NCBI GenBank assembly: GCA_963739235.1
Contig: CAVTZY010000024.1
Coordinates: 372,001-436,000, forward strand
Direction of reading: 5' to 3'
Source: JAFNAG01 sp963739235
GTDB lineage: Bacteria > Acidobacteriota > UBA6911
Length of the DNA: 64,000 bases
Below the pieces are notes generated by a model. That model searched no databases, had not been told where the DNA came from, and saw only the letters and a list, made by a program, of their open reading frames with translations. The translations under genes and the position numbers were made by a program. This document shows, one piece after another, positions 27,411-35,855 of the stretch (position 1 is its first letter; each line of letters opens with the position of its first letter).

Positions 27411-27813
27411 CATGCGCGTGGCGCACCCTGCGACGCATGAAAAGATCATGCTCCTCTGGTGGGCATTTGCCGGAATCGGAATCGGAATCGGTATCGCAGT
27501 CGCAATCGCAATTGCTATCGGCCATTGCATACCGATACGACCGATTGCGACTGCGATTGCGATCCCGACGTTGCTGGCTCTTGCTGTTTTCGAAGCAGTC
27601 TCCTATGCGCGTGGCGCGCACCCTGCGACGCATGAAAAGGGCAATTTACCGCCGCGGACCTTCTATACAGGTTCGTGATCGTGATTGTGGTCGTGATCGG
27701 TTTATGGATGTTTGTTGACCGCCGATCACGATCACGATCACGATGTTTGCTAAGACTGCTATTATTGAAGCAGTCCTTCCTGCGCCGGTGGCGCACCCGG
27801 TGACGCATGAAAA
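27411..27813. repeat. Three-unit repeat tract with palindromic hexamer arrays
   Basis: Three units of about 33 bp (27411-27443, 27604-27639, 27780-27813) share ATGCGCGTGGCGCACCCTGC then GACGCATGAAAA, usually after GAAGCAGTCCTTC. Between units one and two is a GGAATC/GCAATCGC hexamer array (about 27475-27570) whose right half is the inverted complement of its left half. Between units two and three is a shorter CGTGATCGTGATT array answered by GATCACGATCACGATC. No real gene fits here; glycine/isoleucine frames are by-products of the hexamers. Confidence 0.75.
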
Positions 27814-27834
27814 TGTTATGCTCCGGCCACAAGC

Positions 27835-27915
27835 TTCCTGCGCCGCCCTTTCAGGGCTCTTTTCATCGATCACCTATTCCCAGGGCTCACGCCCTGGGCT
27901 TTGCTGCGCCACCCC
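27835..27915. repeat. Family A palindrome, left of the IS110 element
   Basis: The copy reads CGCCGCCCTTTCAGGGCTC ... CCCAGGGCTCACGCCCTGGG and CTTTGCTGCG, as in the composite repeats at 6743 and 15572. Another family A piece lies on the other side of the IS110 gene. Confidence 0.7.
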
Positions 27916-28040
27916 TTATAGTTGGTCTGCACCCGATTTTGGGTGCAGAGCATTCCCCAGCCTTGTCCAGACCCGGGAGGGTCATTTTACGACATTTCTT
28001 GTTGTTCCGATCTTGAATGGCAGGCCAACCGCGATTAGGC

Positions 28041-28132
28041 TCAAACGAATGTTTGAACACGCATCGTCCCACTACGAATTCGTCACCCCAGCCCCTGAAT
28101 GGCTGCCCGAAGACTTTCGAGTGGGACGATGC
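28041..28132 (+). ncRNA. Candidate IS110 bridge RNA
   Basis: The leader of the transposase gene contains TCAAAC-GAAT-GTTTGA (28041-28056), then a 13-bp perfect helix GCATCGTCCCACT (28061-28073) with AGTGGGACGATGC (28120-28132), enclosing a smaller stem CAGCC...GGCTG (28089-28105). IS110-group elements are known to express a bispecific bridge RNA from this position, with loops that pair to target and donor DNA. I infer that function from position and structure; the full RNA probably extends towards 28228. Confidence 0.55.
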
Positions 28133-28243
28133 GCTTTGGTCCGACAACGCATACTCAGATGTCGTCCCCACAGAGGACTCTACTATAAGGGTTGCGCCGG
28201 ACCGAAGCCAGCGTGTTCTCTCTAACCCATGGAGGATATGCAG

Positions 28244-29512
28244 ATGGATCTTGACACAAGCACAGTTGATTACGCGGCTTTTATCGGTCTGGACTGGGGC
28301 AGCGAAAAGCACTCCATTGCCCTTCAGGCTGCTGGTACCAAGGAGATCGAGCGCTATGAGCTCAAGCAGAATCCGGAAGACCTGCACGGATGGGTTCTCA
28401 AACTTCGAGGCAAGTTTGGTGGACGTCCCGTGGCAGTCGCCATCGAGCAAACGAAGGGAGCTGTGATTCATGCATTGATGAGCTATGACTTTGTGCATGT
28501 TTTCCGGATCAATCCCAAGTCGATGGCCGACTACCGAAAGGCTTTCTCTCCGGGGGGCGGCAAGGATGATCCTACCGATGCCGAGTACCTCCTCGAGTGG
28601 GTGACGCTGCACCGCGATCGCATCAAGCCCTGGGTGCCGGATGACCCGCAGACCCGTGCTCTGGAGAGACTGGTGGAGTACCGCCGGGAGGTTGTGAATC
28701 AACGCGGGGCGCTCACCAACCAGCTCACCCAGCTTCTGAAAGATTACTTTCCCCAGGCCCTGGACTGGGCGGGAGAAATCGACAGCGTGATGGCCTGCGA
28801 CTTTTTGTCGAAGTGGCCGACCTTGGAGAGGGTGAAGAAAGCCAGGCTGGACACCCTCCGGACCTTTTACCGGCAGCATGGCAGTCGGAGCCGCGAACTC
28901 ATCGAAGCGCGCCTGAAGGCGATCTGCACGGCCCAAGCGCTTACGGAGGATGCTACTGTCATAGAGACTTCGGTGACGATGGTGCAGACCATCCTCCGTG
29001 TCTTGCGCCCCACGATGGAGAACATTGATCGCCTCGACGTGGAGATCAAGGCGCGCTTCGAGGCGCATCCGGACATGGCAATCTTTGATAGTTTTCCCGG
29101 TGCGGGTGCCGCTCTGGCTCCCCGCCTCCTGGCAGCGATGGGCTCGGACCGAAGCCGCTTTGAGTCGGCGAGCGAGGTGCAACAGTATTCTGGCATTGCT
29201 CCGGTCACGGAGCGCAGCGGAAAACATCTGTGGATACACCGGCGCTTCGCCTGCCCCAAGTTCGTAAGGCAGACCTTCCACGAATTTGCCGGGCAGTCGC
29301 GCCATTGGTCCACCTGGGCTCGTGGTCACTACGAGATGCAGAGGGACAGGGGGAAGGAGCATCATGCGGCGGTTCGATCCCTGGCGTACAAATGGATACG
29401 GATAATCTACCGTTGTTGGAAAGATCGTGTCATGTACGACGAAGGGATTCATATCCAATCACTTCGAAATAAAGGATCCGAGGTTCTCGACTTCATTGAC
29501 AAGGCGGCGTAG
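28244..29512 (+). CDS. IS110-family transposase (DEDD recombinase)
   Basis: The product is about 422 residues. I chose ATG 28244 because GGAGG (28231-28235) sits 8 nt before it; ATGs at 28229 and 28238 are badly spaced. The N-terminal RuvC-like half has FIGLDWGSEKHSIAL (first Asp), VAIEQTKGAV (Glu) and KDDPTDAEYLLEW (two Asp), the DEDD signature. The C-terminal transposase_20 domain has IFDSFPGAGAALAPRLLAA and VQQYSGIAPVTERSG, supplying the nucleophilic Ser region. IS110 enzymes recombine DNA with a guide RNA encoded in the element rather than with terminal repeats. The reading frame is intact, so the element could be functional. A long opposite-strand frame across it is a shadow. Confidence 0.92.
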   Translation: MDLDTSTVDYAAFIGLDWGSEKHSIALQAAGTKEIERYELKQNPEDLHGWVLKLRGKFGGRPVAVAIEQTKGAVIHALMSYDFVHVFRINPKSMADYRKAFSPGGGKDDPTDAEYLLEWVTLHRDRIKPWVPDDPQTRALERLVEYRREVVNQRGALTNQLTQLLKDYFPQALDWAGEIDSVMACDFLSKWPTLERVKKARLDTLRTFYRQHGSRSRELIEARLKAICTAQALTEDATVIETSVTMVQTILRVLRPTMENIDRLDVEIKARFEAHPDMAIFDSFPGAGAALAPRLLAAMGSDRSRFESASEVQQYSGIAPVTERSGKHLWIHRRFACPKFVRQTFHEFAGQSRHWSTWARGHYEMQRDRGKEHHAAVRSLAYKWIRIIYRCWKDRVMYDEGIHIQSLRNKGSEVLDFIDKAA

Positions 29513-29605
29513 AGAATCATGAGACTCAAAAAAACTTGACAGACTACCTCAGATGTCTTCGGGGTTTTGCAGCCGTGATCCTTGGGATTTTCACGGCCGT
29601 GCAAG

Positions 29606-29690
29606 GCCTAGCCCTGAAAGGGCGGAACAGCACAGCCCAGGGCGCAAGCCCTGGGTTTTGGGGCCGGAGATCTCAAGCCCTGAAAGGGCG
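29606..29690. repeat. Family A palindrome, right of the IS110 element
   Basis: AGCCCTGAAAGGGCGGAACA, GCCCAGGGCGCAAGCCCTGG and a second AGCCCTGAAAGGGCGGCACA occur in this order. The 255-bp gap 29513-29767 holds nothing else recognisable. Confidence 0.7.
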
Positions 29691-29767
29691 GCACAGAAAC
29701 ACACAAGTGATTCAGCGCCGCAATCGGTTCTATTTTCGGAACAGCCGGTGATCGGGAGCCTGAACCC

Positions 29768-30313
29768 TCAGAGCGTGAGGACGGCGGCGTCCCATTCGGT
29801 TTTCTGCTCATCCGATCGGTACAGCTTTATCAGGTTTACAACCACCTTCTGGGCGTCGCGCCGAATGGCGAAACGGTCCATGTTGCGAGTTGCCCGGCCG
29901 GAGATGAAGGTGCCGTCCGGCTGATACTTGGACTCGTGCCGCGGGCACTGAAAGCGTTGGTCCTGCGCCCGCCAGCGGAGTGCCGTATTCTCGTGAGGAC
30001 ATGATAGAGAGAATGCGTAAATGTGATTCGCGCTGCGCACGAGGATCACCTCATTATCCTCGTCAATGTTGACGCCATCTTCGGAGGGCAGGGGGTAAGA
30101 ATGCTCGGTCCCTTGTTCGGGAATGGCATGGACGAATGCGACCGGCAAGGCGCGCGCGGCCTCGAGGCTCACGCCGGATGCGGCCAGCGCCGCAACCAGA
30201 GCGCACGAGGTGCGGGCAATGAAATCACGCCGTGTCGTCCGGGCATCGAAACAATGGCAGGCGGCAGGAGCGGCGCCGGCGTCGGTCTCGATTTTTTCAG
30301 TCTTTCTGTTCAT
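29768..30313 (-). CDS. Tat-exported Rieske [2Fe-2S] protein
   Basis: The protein (181 residues from ATG 30313, with GAGG just upstream; an ATG five codons earlier is possible) opens with a twin-arginine signal (TTRRDFIARTSCALVAALAA). The C-terminal half is a Rieske domain with both cluster-binding motifs, SCPHENTALRW (Cys-x-His) and FQCPRHESKYQPDG (Cys-x2-His). The fold binds a [2Fe-2S] cluster outside the cytoplasmic membrane and passes electrons, as in cytochrome bc-type or arsenite-oxidase-type chains. The gene starts 28 bp after the end of a membrane-protein gene on the same strand, so they are probably co-transcribed. A dihaem cytochrome c gene lies 120 bp further upstream. This suggests a small electron-transfer module, with no obvious donor or acceptor enzyme nearby. 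Confidence 0.85.
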   Translation of the reverse strand: MNRKTEKIETDAGAAPAACHCFDARTTRRDFIARTSCALVAALAASGVSLEAARALPVAFVHAIPEQGTEHSYPLPSEDGVNIDEDNEVILVRSANHIYAFSLSCPHENTALRWRAQDQRFQCPRHESKYQPDGTFISGRATRNMDRFAIRRDAQKVVVNLIKLYRSDEQKTEWDAAVLTL

Positions 30314-30341
30314 TTTCGCCTCATACATCGATCGTCGCAGG

Positions 30342-30833
30342 TCAGGCCGCTACGGTCAAAAGCGTGCCTAAGAATAGCGTGGTCAGCCAAAGAACGGCGC
30401 TCATCGTCGAAATCGCCACCAGCCTGGGCCAACCGGCGTCGACTCCGAGCTGCCGCGACCGCCGCTCAGCAAACAACATGGCGACGCCGTTGGCTACCAG
30501 GAGCGCAACCAACCCCATTTTAAACCAGTAGAGCTTCGAAACCAGGAAAGTCGGCGTGTCGGCAGCGGTCATGAGCACGCCCGTCGACCCGACGACGACA
30601 ATCCAGGAGATTACGTGTGCATGCGCTCTGCTCAGTGTGGCCAATACCGCCTCGCGTTCCTGCGATCCGGCTCGAATTGCACCCAGGACCTGGCGATCGG
30701 CGAACAAACCGGTTCCTCCGCCCATGACGAGACCTGCCAGATGAAGAAACCTGATTGTGACCGAAGCGAGCTGGTGGTTGCCGTAATAGGATGACCACCG
30801 CGCGATAAGGCCGACCAGAACAGTCAACAACAT
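30342..30833 (-). CDS. Four-helix membrane protein, possible haem-binding partner of the Rieske protein
   Basis: The start is placed at ATG 30833, 9 nt after GAGGTG (an in-frame GTG at 30842 is poorly spaced). The 163-residue product has hydrophobic segments near MLLTVLVGLIARW, VTIRFLHLAGLVMGGGTGLF, HAHVISWIVVVGSTGVLM, FKMGLVALLVANGVAMLF and AISTMSAVLWLTTLFLGTL. His residues at the start of helices (RFLHLAGLV, RAHAHVISW) are placed as in b-type cytochromes, which would make it an integral electron carrier; this is inference. I do not recognise a named family with certainty. Adjacent downstream is the Rieske gene. Confidence 0.65.
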   Translation of the reverse strand: MLLTVLVGLIARWSSYYGNHQLASVTIRFLHLAGLVMGGGTGLFADRQVLGAIRAGSQEREAVLATLSRAHAHVISWIVVVGSTGVLMTAADTPTFLVSKLYWFKMGLVALLVANGVAMLFAERRSRQLGVDAGWPRLVAISTMSAVLWLTTLFLGTLLTVAA

Positions 30834-30884
30834 ATATGTCACCTCGCGAATAACACGGTGTGGAATATAGGCAACCGAAAAGCC

Positions 30885-30925
30885 TCAATGCAGAGGGCGC
30901 AGAGACCGCAGAGCCCTGTTCGTTT
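30885..30925. repeat. Family D repeat fragment
   Basis: CAGAGGGCGCAGAGACCGCAG resembles one arm of the dispersed CGCAGAGG element found also at 32383, 35641, 36585, 40112 and 63668. Confidence 0.5.
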
Positions 30926-30960
30926 TTTTGTGACTTCTCCCTGCACCCGTGAGACTCATG

Positions 30961-32127
30961 TCACTTCTGGATCTGAGGAGGATTGAACTTGGTATCGTCC
31001 ACTGGGACGTTGTGAGTGATTTCCTTAAACTCAATCGAGGTTCCCGCAGCCGGATTCGGCGTGGAATATCGGGTCTTAAATGGCAGTTTCACGCCGTCGA
31101 CCTCCCGGTAATCGTCGAAATCCGTCTGCTCCGGAAACGAGCCCAGTATCGTGCTGCCGCTGACCACCCTGCGAAGGAGCAGACCGGTCTGCAGGTCGAA
31201 ATAAAGTTGGACACGCTGGCCGTCCGCCCGCGCCGAAACCAGGTATGCCTCTCTCTCGCCTACTGTGACTTTGCCGCTGACACGTGGGCTGAGGGATTCT
31301 TCCTTGATCTTCAGGGCGCGCGCGATATCCGCGGCACGCTTAATCTGCGCCAGTTCCAGTCCCTTTAATTCCGCTGAGTCGCTTGGATCTGAAACCCAGC
31401 CGATCGCACCGTTGAAGCCCTGGGCCGCGATCCCATCTGGCAAGGTCGTAATCGTGACAATTTTGTCGGGTGACGCCTGATAAACCTCGACAGGGAACGT
31501 GCCTCCCTTGCTGTCGACCATGGAGCCTCTCATGACCCGGCTTTTCAATTTCTCATAGGCTGCGCTGTTCCCGATGGCCTGCAGGTACTTGTCTATAATC
31601 TGATCGTAGGTCGGCAAGTTTGCTTGAGCGGGGCGAGGCCCGGGGGCTGGCGGCGGCGCCGCAGCCTGCCCGAGGGGCGGTGTCGCCACCGGTCGCTGCT
31701 GGCCGCGATGACAGCTGTAGCAGGTTACTTGAGTCTGGCCATCGAAGCTGTTCTTGTTGACGCCAAGCACGAGCTGGATCATCTGGCGCCCTGTCTGCTT
31801 TGCGCGCTTGTCGTCCTTTTCATAAGCTTCGGGCGCATGGCACTGGTCGCACCTCATGCCCACCGACGTGCTGATCAGGGTCATAACCGTTTTCAACCGC
31901 GATGCGGGCATCCCCTTGAGCACTTGGATATTCTTGAAAACCTGCTCCGCCGGGGGCTCAGCCTGATTGCCGGTGGGCGCGGCGGATGGATTACCTTGTG
32001 CCTGCCCACCCTGCGCAGCTGTTGAACCTGCATAGCTGTGCGGCGCCAGGAAACTCACGATCATAATACTGAACGCCAAATCCCACATTGCCGCGCAAAG
32101 GCTGCGCCTGACTTGAGCCTTGACCAT
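30961..32127 (-). CDS. Dihaem cytochrome c, photosynthetic reaction-centre cytochrome subunit-like
   Basis: The product is about 388 residues from ATG 32127, which is spaced 9 nt from GGAG (ATG 32133 is only 3 nt away). After a signal peptide (MWDLAFSIMIVSFLAPHSYA) come a repeat-like PP/Q-rich segment and a c-type domain with two haem sites, CDQCH and CYSCH (about residues 93 and 136). The helix between them, KQTGRQMIQLVLGVN, is typical of the reaction-centre cytochrome c fold that is common as a stand-alone domain in Acidobacteriota. The C-terminal 220 residues form a beta-rich domain (FPVEVYQASPDKIVTITTLP, FDDYREVDGVKLPFKTRY) resembling LolA-type lipid-carrier folds. It is probably periplasmic and may belong with the Rieske gene pair. 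Redox partner unknown. Confidence 0.85.
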   Translation of the reverse strand: MVKAQVRRSLCAAMWDLAFSIMIVSFLAPHSYAGSTAAQGGQAQGNPSAAPTGNQAEPPAEQVFKNIQVLKGMPASRLKTVMTLISTSVGMRCDQCHAPEAYEKDDKRAKQTGRQMIQLVLGVNKNSFDGQTQVTCYSCHRGQQRPVATPPLGQAAAPPPAPGPRPAQANLPTYDQIIDKYLQAIGNSAAYEKLKSRVMRGSMVDSKGGTFPVEVYQASPDKIVTITTLPDGIAAQGFNGAIGWVSDPSDSAELKGLELAQIKRAADIARALKIKEESLSPRVSGKVTVGEREAYLVSARADGQRVQLYFDLQTGLLLRRVVSGSTILGSFPEQTDFDDYREVDGVKLPFKTRYSTPNPAAGTSIEFKEITHNVPVDDTKFNPPQIQK

Positions 32128-32133
32128 TTGCAT

Positions 32134-32551
32134 ATTCTCCTTGATGGAGTTCCCGAGCAGAGCATACTCCGGCCACCTATCTCGATTCCGGCCGGGCTAA
32201 TGAACGGAAAACTGAGAATAAAGATGCAGGAAAGCGGCAATCGGGTCAAGCGTTGGTGCAGGAAAAATTTTGTTAAAAAGCAGCCACAAAGAGCTGGAGA
32301 TCTCCACAGCGTTAATCTTCAAGCCGGAGAGATTCGTACTACTTATGTACGAGGCCTTGCCATTCAGGCAAGAAAAGCAAAATCTCACCGGAGAGGCCGC
32401 AGAGGTGGCGGAGAGCGCAGAGTTCTTATTTTTTCAAAAAATCTGCGCGCTCTGCGTTAAGGCTTTTTTAAGTTGCGGGTATTCCGCGCCGTGGTCTTCG
32501 AAGCCGCTGTTTATTCTCGGGGAACGGCCCGCGTTGTTCCGCCTGGTTGCG
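32134..32551. other. Spacer with a family D palindrome
   Basis: The only recognisable content is a CGCAGAGG-type palindrome at about 32383-32470: GAGAGGCCGCAGAGGTGGCG on one arm and GCGCGCTCTGCGTTAAGG on the other, with AATTTTTTCAAAAAAT-like sequence at the loop. No coding frame is convincing. Confidence 0.6.
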
Positions 32552-34639
32552 TTAACGCCTGGCATTGGCTCCCGAAAGCACACAGGTTGCCGTTGCGATC
32601 TTTGTCGGATCGCTTTCGGAGACTGCTTTCAGCGTAACCTTGGCTGATACAGCACTCCCCTGAGTCCGAGCTGCGTACACCGATATCGGCTGAGTGTCCC
32701 CGAACTTGACTGCCGCCAGTGCGTTACGCAACTGTGCCGTCCACCCCTGGCCCTCGACCGAGACGGACATACGATAGATGTCGCTATCCAAAAATAAAGC
32801 CGCGTCTTGCGGATGCAGGGAAGCCGCGACCGGCGCGGCCGCGCCTGTGTTCTTTAATGTGAAGCTGCAGTCCGTCGACAATGCGGACACGCTCTGCGCG
32901 GGCGGCGGAGTCACCGACACGCCATGGGTTTGCGGGCCGGCGCCGTCCAGCGATCGTACCCCGACGATATAGGACAGGATTCCGTTCGCATCCCTCCGCA
33001 AGCCGATCATGTAGAAATGCATGCGGTTAGGCGTGTCCTCCCACTCGTACTGACTGCCGGAATTGAGACCGGCATGAAAAAGGGCGTCATTCACTTGCCG
33101 ATAGTCCGCGATCGTGCGCATCACGGGCGTGCCGTCCGGCCTCTTGAAATCGACCATATGAATATCTTCCGGATGGGCATCGATCACCCAATTGAAGCAA
33201 CCATAGCCTGTCGATGAATCGGCTCGCGTCCTGCTCTTGGTGATCAGCACGCCGTTATCCGGCGTAAAGGAGTCGTAGCCGATCCGCTGGACGACTTCCA
33301 GTGTGTAGAAGTTGAAGGTTGGCGCTCCGGCGCAAAGCGGGTCCTTATTGATGTCGCACGGCGGGGTCTTGTCTTGTGGGGCGTCGCCGTCAAGAGTGAC
33401 CGTTATGCCGGCGAGCCCTGTCGGCCCTGGATCCACAGCCCTTGCAGTGACGGTGGCTACTGCCAAACCTGACCCTGCCAGGCCGTTTCGATTGAGCTTC
33501 AGGACTTGTTCCGGGCGGACAAATTCGAAGCGAATCCTCTCGCGCAGCATGAACCCCGCGGGCATGGCTGCCCCTTCGCTTGCGGGCACGACCCAGCGCC
33601 GGTGCGGTCCACCCGGCCCGTTGAACGAACCGCGGTCCATGATATCCCAGACCCCTGATCCAACTCGATGGTAAGGCGTCATATAGGGATTGTTATTGTT
33701 ATCTCCGGTGTTGAATGCGTAGTGGGCGATTTCGTGAGTGATGGTCCCGGAGTTCTCTCCCTGTCGCATCGACGACAGTCCCCACTGCTGTGCTCCGGCC
33801 TTCCAGGAGGTCCAGGGGACGTAGCGAGTGATGACCCACCCGGGCATGGTGGGATCGGGATTGCCCCACTCCGCTGGAATATCTTCCTTGGTCTGAAACT
33901 TCATTTCCCCGAATTCCTGCCACACGCTGGTTTCGTCATAGCCGGCGTAGATGCGCAGGACAATGTCGTACTTCTTCTTGATGTCGGCTCCGGCTTGCGC
34001 AGCCCAAAGAGCGTCGACATCGGCTTCCATGTTGCCGTTGCATAGGAACCCGGTGGGACAACCGCTCTGCTGCTTGTACTCGTTGAGACCGTACTGGAAC
34101 AGGTTTTTCGGCATCCGGTACGGTCCGTAGGCATCCATCTTGGGAATGCCGATCTTGCCACGCGATTGCTGCATCCAATAGCCGTTGATTGTGTGACCAT
34201 GGTTGATTTCGCCCGGCTTGTTCCAGAAGTCAGCGTAGAACTGGGGCACGTCCTCGCGCCGGACCGGGTCGATCTGCGGATTGCCGAAAAGGTCCGACTT
34301 TTTCGGGAGCGTGATCACGAAGGACTGATCAGGAAAATCGACGGCGACGAGCGCGATCTTCAATTGCCGGGCCGGAACCAGCGAAGGATCAGCCCAACTC
34401 TTGCCCGGGATAGGATGATAGTCGGCCCATGTCATATCCTGCTGGTCCTGGCATTTTTGCGGATCGATGGGCGCCAATGACGGAGGCTGGCTGCCAGCTG
34501 CCGCAGGCTTGGCCGTCGAATTCTGAGCCAGGATCGCTCGAGCACTCCACGCCACAGCGATTACCAGGATCAGGGAGAGAGACAGCAAAAAAAAGATACG
34601 TGCGAATCCGATGCGCGTTCTGAAAGTCTGATTTTCCAT
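32552..34639 (-). CDS. Secreted M6-like zinc metallopeptidase
   Basis: I start the protein at ATG 34639 (MENQTFRTRIGFARIF); the frame is open another 101 codons upstream but that part is unlike a protein N-terminus. A signal anchor (FFLLSLSLILVIAVAWSARA) is followed by a domain opening KIALVAVDFPDQSFVITLP, as in immune-inhibitor-A-type M6 peptidases. The zinc motif is THEIAHYAFN (His302, Glu303, His306), with a downstream WDIMDRGSFNGPGGPHRRW that plausibly brings the third ligand. The region after residue 370 is beta-rich and contains an Asp/Pro segment (GDAPQDKTPPCDINKDPLC). At 695 residues the length is normal for such secreted peptidases. It probably degrades extracellular protein. It is separate from its neighbours and flanked by repeats. 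Confidence 0.82.
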   Translation of the reverse strand: MENQTFRTRIGFARIFFLLSLSLILVIAVAWSARAILAQNSTAKPAAAGSQPPSLAPIDPQKCQDQQDMTWADYHPIPGKSWADPSLVPARQLKIALVAVDFPDQSFVITLPKKSDLFGNPQIDPVRREDVPQFYADFWNKPGEINHGHTINGYWMQQSRGKIGIPKMDAYGPYRMPKNLFQYGLNEYKQQSGCPTGFLCNGNMEADVDALWAAQAGADIKKKYDIVLRIYAGYDETSVWQEFGEMKFQTKEDIPAEWGNPDPTMPGWVITRYVPWTSWKAGAQQWGLSSMRQGENSGTITHEIAHYAFNTGDNNNNPYMTPYHRVGSGVWDIMDRGSFNGPGGPHRRWVVPASEGAAMPAGFMLRERIRFEFVRPEQVLKLNRNGLAGSGLAVATVTARAVDPGPTGLAGITVTLDGDAPQDKTPPCDINKDPLCAGAPTFNFYTLEVVQRIGYDSFTPDNGVLITKSRTRADSSTGYGCFNWVIDAHPEDIHMVDFKRPDGTPVMRTIADYRQVNDALFHAGLNSGSQYEWEDTPNRMHFYMIGLRRDANGILSYIVGVRSLDGAGPQTHGVSVTPPPAQSVSALSTDCSFTLKNTGAAAPVAASLHPQDAALFLDSDIYRMSVSVEGQGWTAQLRNALAAVKFGDTQPISVYAARTQGSAVSAKVTLKAVSESDPTKIATATCVLSGANARR

Positions 34640-34844
34640 AAGATACCTGTCTTGATTGAATATCGGATGAACTTTACGCCTCCCCTGCGAAGGGAGATGG
34701 GCGGTGTATTTCCATTGACTTCGAAAAAAATGCTGGCGCGATTGTAACAGAAAACCGCGGACACCCAATACTGTTCGGAGCCAGATCATGCTAGAATGCG
34801 GCCCGCAGGTTGCGAGGTACACTACCGAGCAGGGAGGAAGAGTT

Positions 34845-35606
34845 ATGGGTAATCGACGGTTTGGACACGCTGCGGTTTTAGCCGCGTGTTCGCTATTCAT
34901 ATTGATGGCATACGCCGGGCCGAAGGATTTCTGGGTGACCAAACCCTACACCGACTGGACCGCCAAGGAGGTGGATAAGATCCTCATCAAAGATTCGCCC
35001 TGGACCCACGTGCTGCTGCGGAACGCCCCGTCCAGTGGAGGCGCCATAAGTGACACCGGAGCGGGCGGAGGGAACTCGAAGGGTGGCGGTGGAGGAGGCG
35101 GTGGCGGAAGAAATAGTGGTGGCGGAGGTGGCGGTTCGGAAGGCCCGCCGCCAATCTACATGAACTGGTACGCGCGGCCGATTCGCGAAGCGGTTGCGCG
35201 GCAGATGATGTTGAGCGTGCCGAATACGTCCAAAGAGCAGATCGCCGGCATTCTGAATCGCAAATCTGAGTTTTATGAAGTGATGCTGAGGGGTTTTTTG
35301 CCTGGTGGCGGCGGGGGCCGCGGAAGCCGGGGAGTCTCCGGGGATGCCGCTGCGGCGCTGACAAAATTCAAAGAGGACACGTGCCTGCAAAAAAAAGACG
35401 GCACGAAGATTCCCCTCGCAAACCTGATCATGCCACGAACCAGGACTGATCCCGCATTTCTGCAGTTTGCCAAGGAGATCGACGGCAAGCCCACATGCAC
35501 ACTCGAAGATAAGGAGATAACGCTGGTAATCAGGATCGACGACAACATCTTCAAATATAAATTCAAGTTTGCCGACATGATGATCAACGACAAACTGGAG
35601 CTCTAG
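34845..35606 (+). CDS. Secreted protein with a WTxxE-type N-terminal domain and glycine-rich linker
   Basis: Translation most likely begins at ATG 34845, behind GGGAGGAAG; an upstream in-frame ATG at 34788 lacks one. The 253-residue product has a signal peptide (FGHAAVLAACSLFILMAYA). The mature start FWVTKPYTDWTAKEVDKILI, then DSPWTHVLL, recalls the GWxTD-like proteins common in Acidobacteriota. Two glycine/asparagine runs (GGGGGGGGGRNSGGGGGG around 75-95 and LPGGGGGRGSRG around 165) separate this from a central helical part and a charged C-terminal beta part (KEITLVIRIDDNIFKYKFKF). Function is unknown. The protein is probably envelope-associated. It is a lone gene. Confidence 0.7.
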   Translation: MGNRRFGHAAVLAACSLFILMAYAGPKDFWVTKPYTDWTAKEVDKILIKDSPWTHVLLRNAPSSGGAISDTGAGGGNSKGGGGGGGGGRNSGGGGGGSEGPPPIYMNWYARPIREAVARQMMLSVPNTSKEQIAGILNRKSEFYEVMLRGFLPGGGGGRGSRGVSGDAAAALTKFKEDTCLQKKDGTKIPLANLIMPRTRTDPAFLQFAKEIDGKPTCTLEDKEITLVIRIDDNIFKYKFKFADMMINDKLEL

Positions 35607-35640
35607 CGTCTGCAGTTTTCGATGGCAGCGTAACGCAAAA

Positions 35641-35710
35641 GATCAACGCGGAGGTCGCAGAGAAAAGGCTTTCAAAGGCAAGAACCCTCTGCAGCCTCTG
35701 CGTTAAGGTT
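35641..35710. repeat. Family D palindrome
   Basis: GATCAACGCGGAGGTCGCAG is answered by CTCTGCAGCCTCTGCGTTAA after about 40 bp. Confidence 0.6.
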
Positions 35711-35855
35711 TTTGGCATGCGCCTATGTCGCTTTGTGCGGTCATCCCGGGGAATTGCGTGATTGATGGTATACTTCGCGGGGAGTTCCCAGGCATGCCGC
35801 ACCGCATGGCGGACGCCACTTGCAATGAACCCTAGAAAGAAAAGGAGAGAAATCA

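Larger units (their letters stand above)
28000..29530 (+). mobile_element. IS110-family insertion element (approximate limits)
   Basis: The DEDD transposase gene, its structured 5' non-coding leader and short 3' spacer form a complete IS110-type element. These elements have no terminal inverted repeats, so limits are estimates: the left end between the family A repeat and 28041, the right end within about 40 bp of the stop codon. Both sides abut family A palindromes, in keeping with the known preference of IS110 relatives for repeated palindromic targets. Confidence 0.6.

Noticed and set aside
27411..27678. Frame encoding a glycine/isoleucine/alanine-rich peptide
   Set aside because: It is produced by the hexamer array and a dispersed repeat, with no ribosome-binding site.
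27411..27813. CRISPR array
   Set aside because: Units are three, unevenly spaced by about 140-160 bp, and spacers are palindromic arrays rather than unique sequences; no cas genes are present.
27887..29458. 523-codon minus-strand frame across the IS110 element
   Set aside because: It is the shadow of the intact DEDD transposase on the other strand and runs into the family A repeat.
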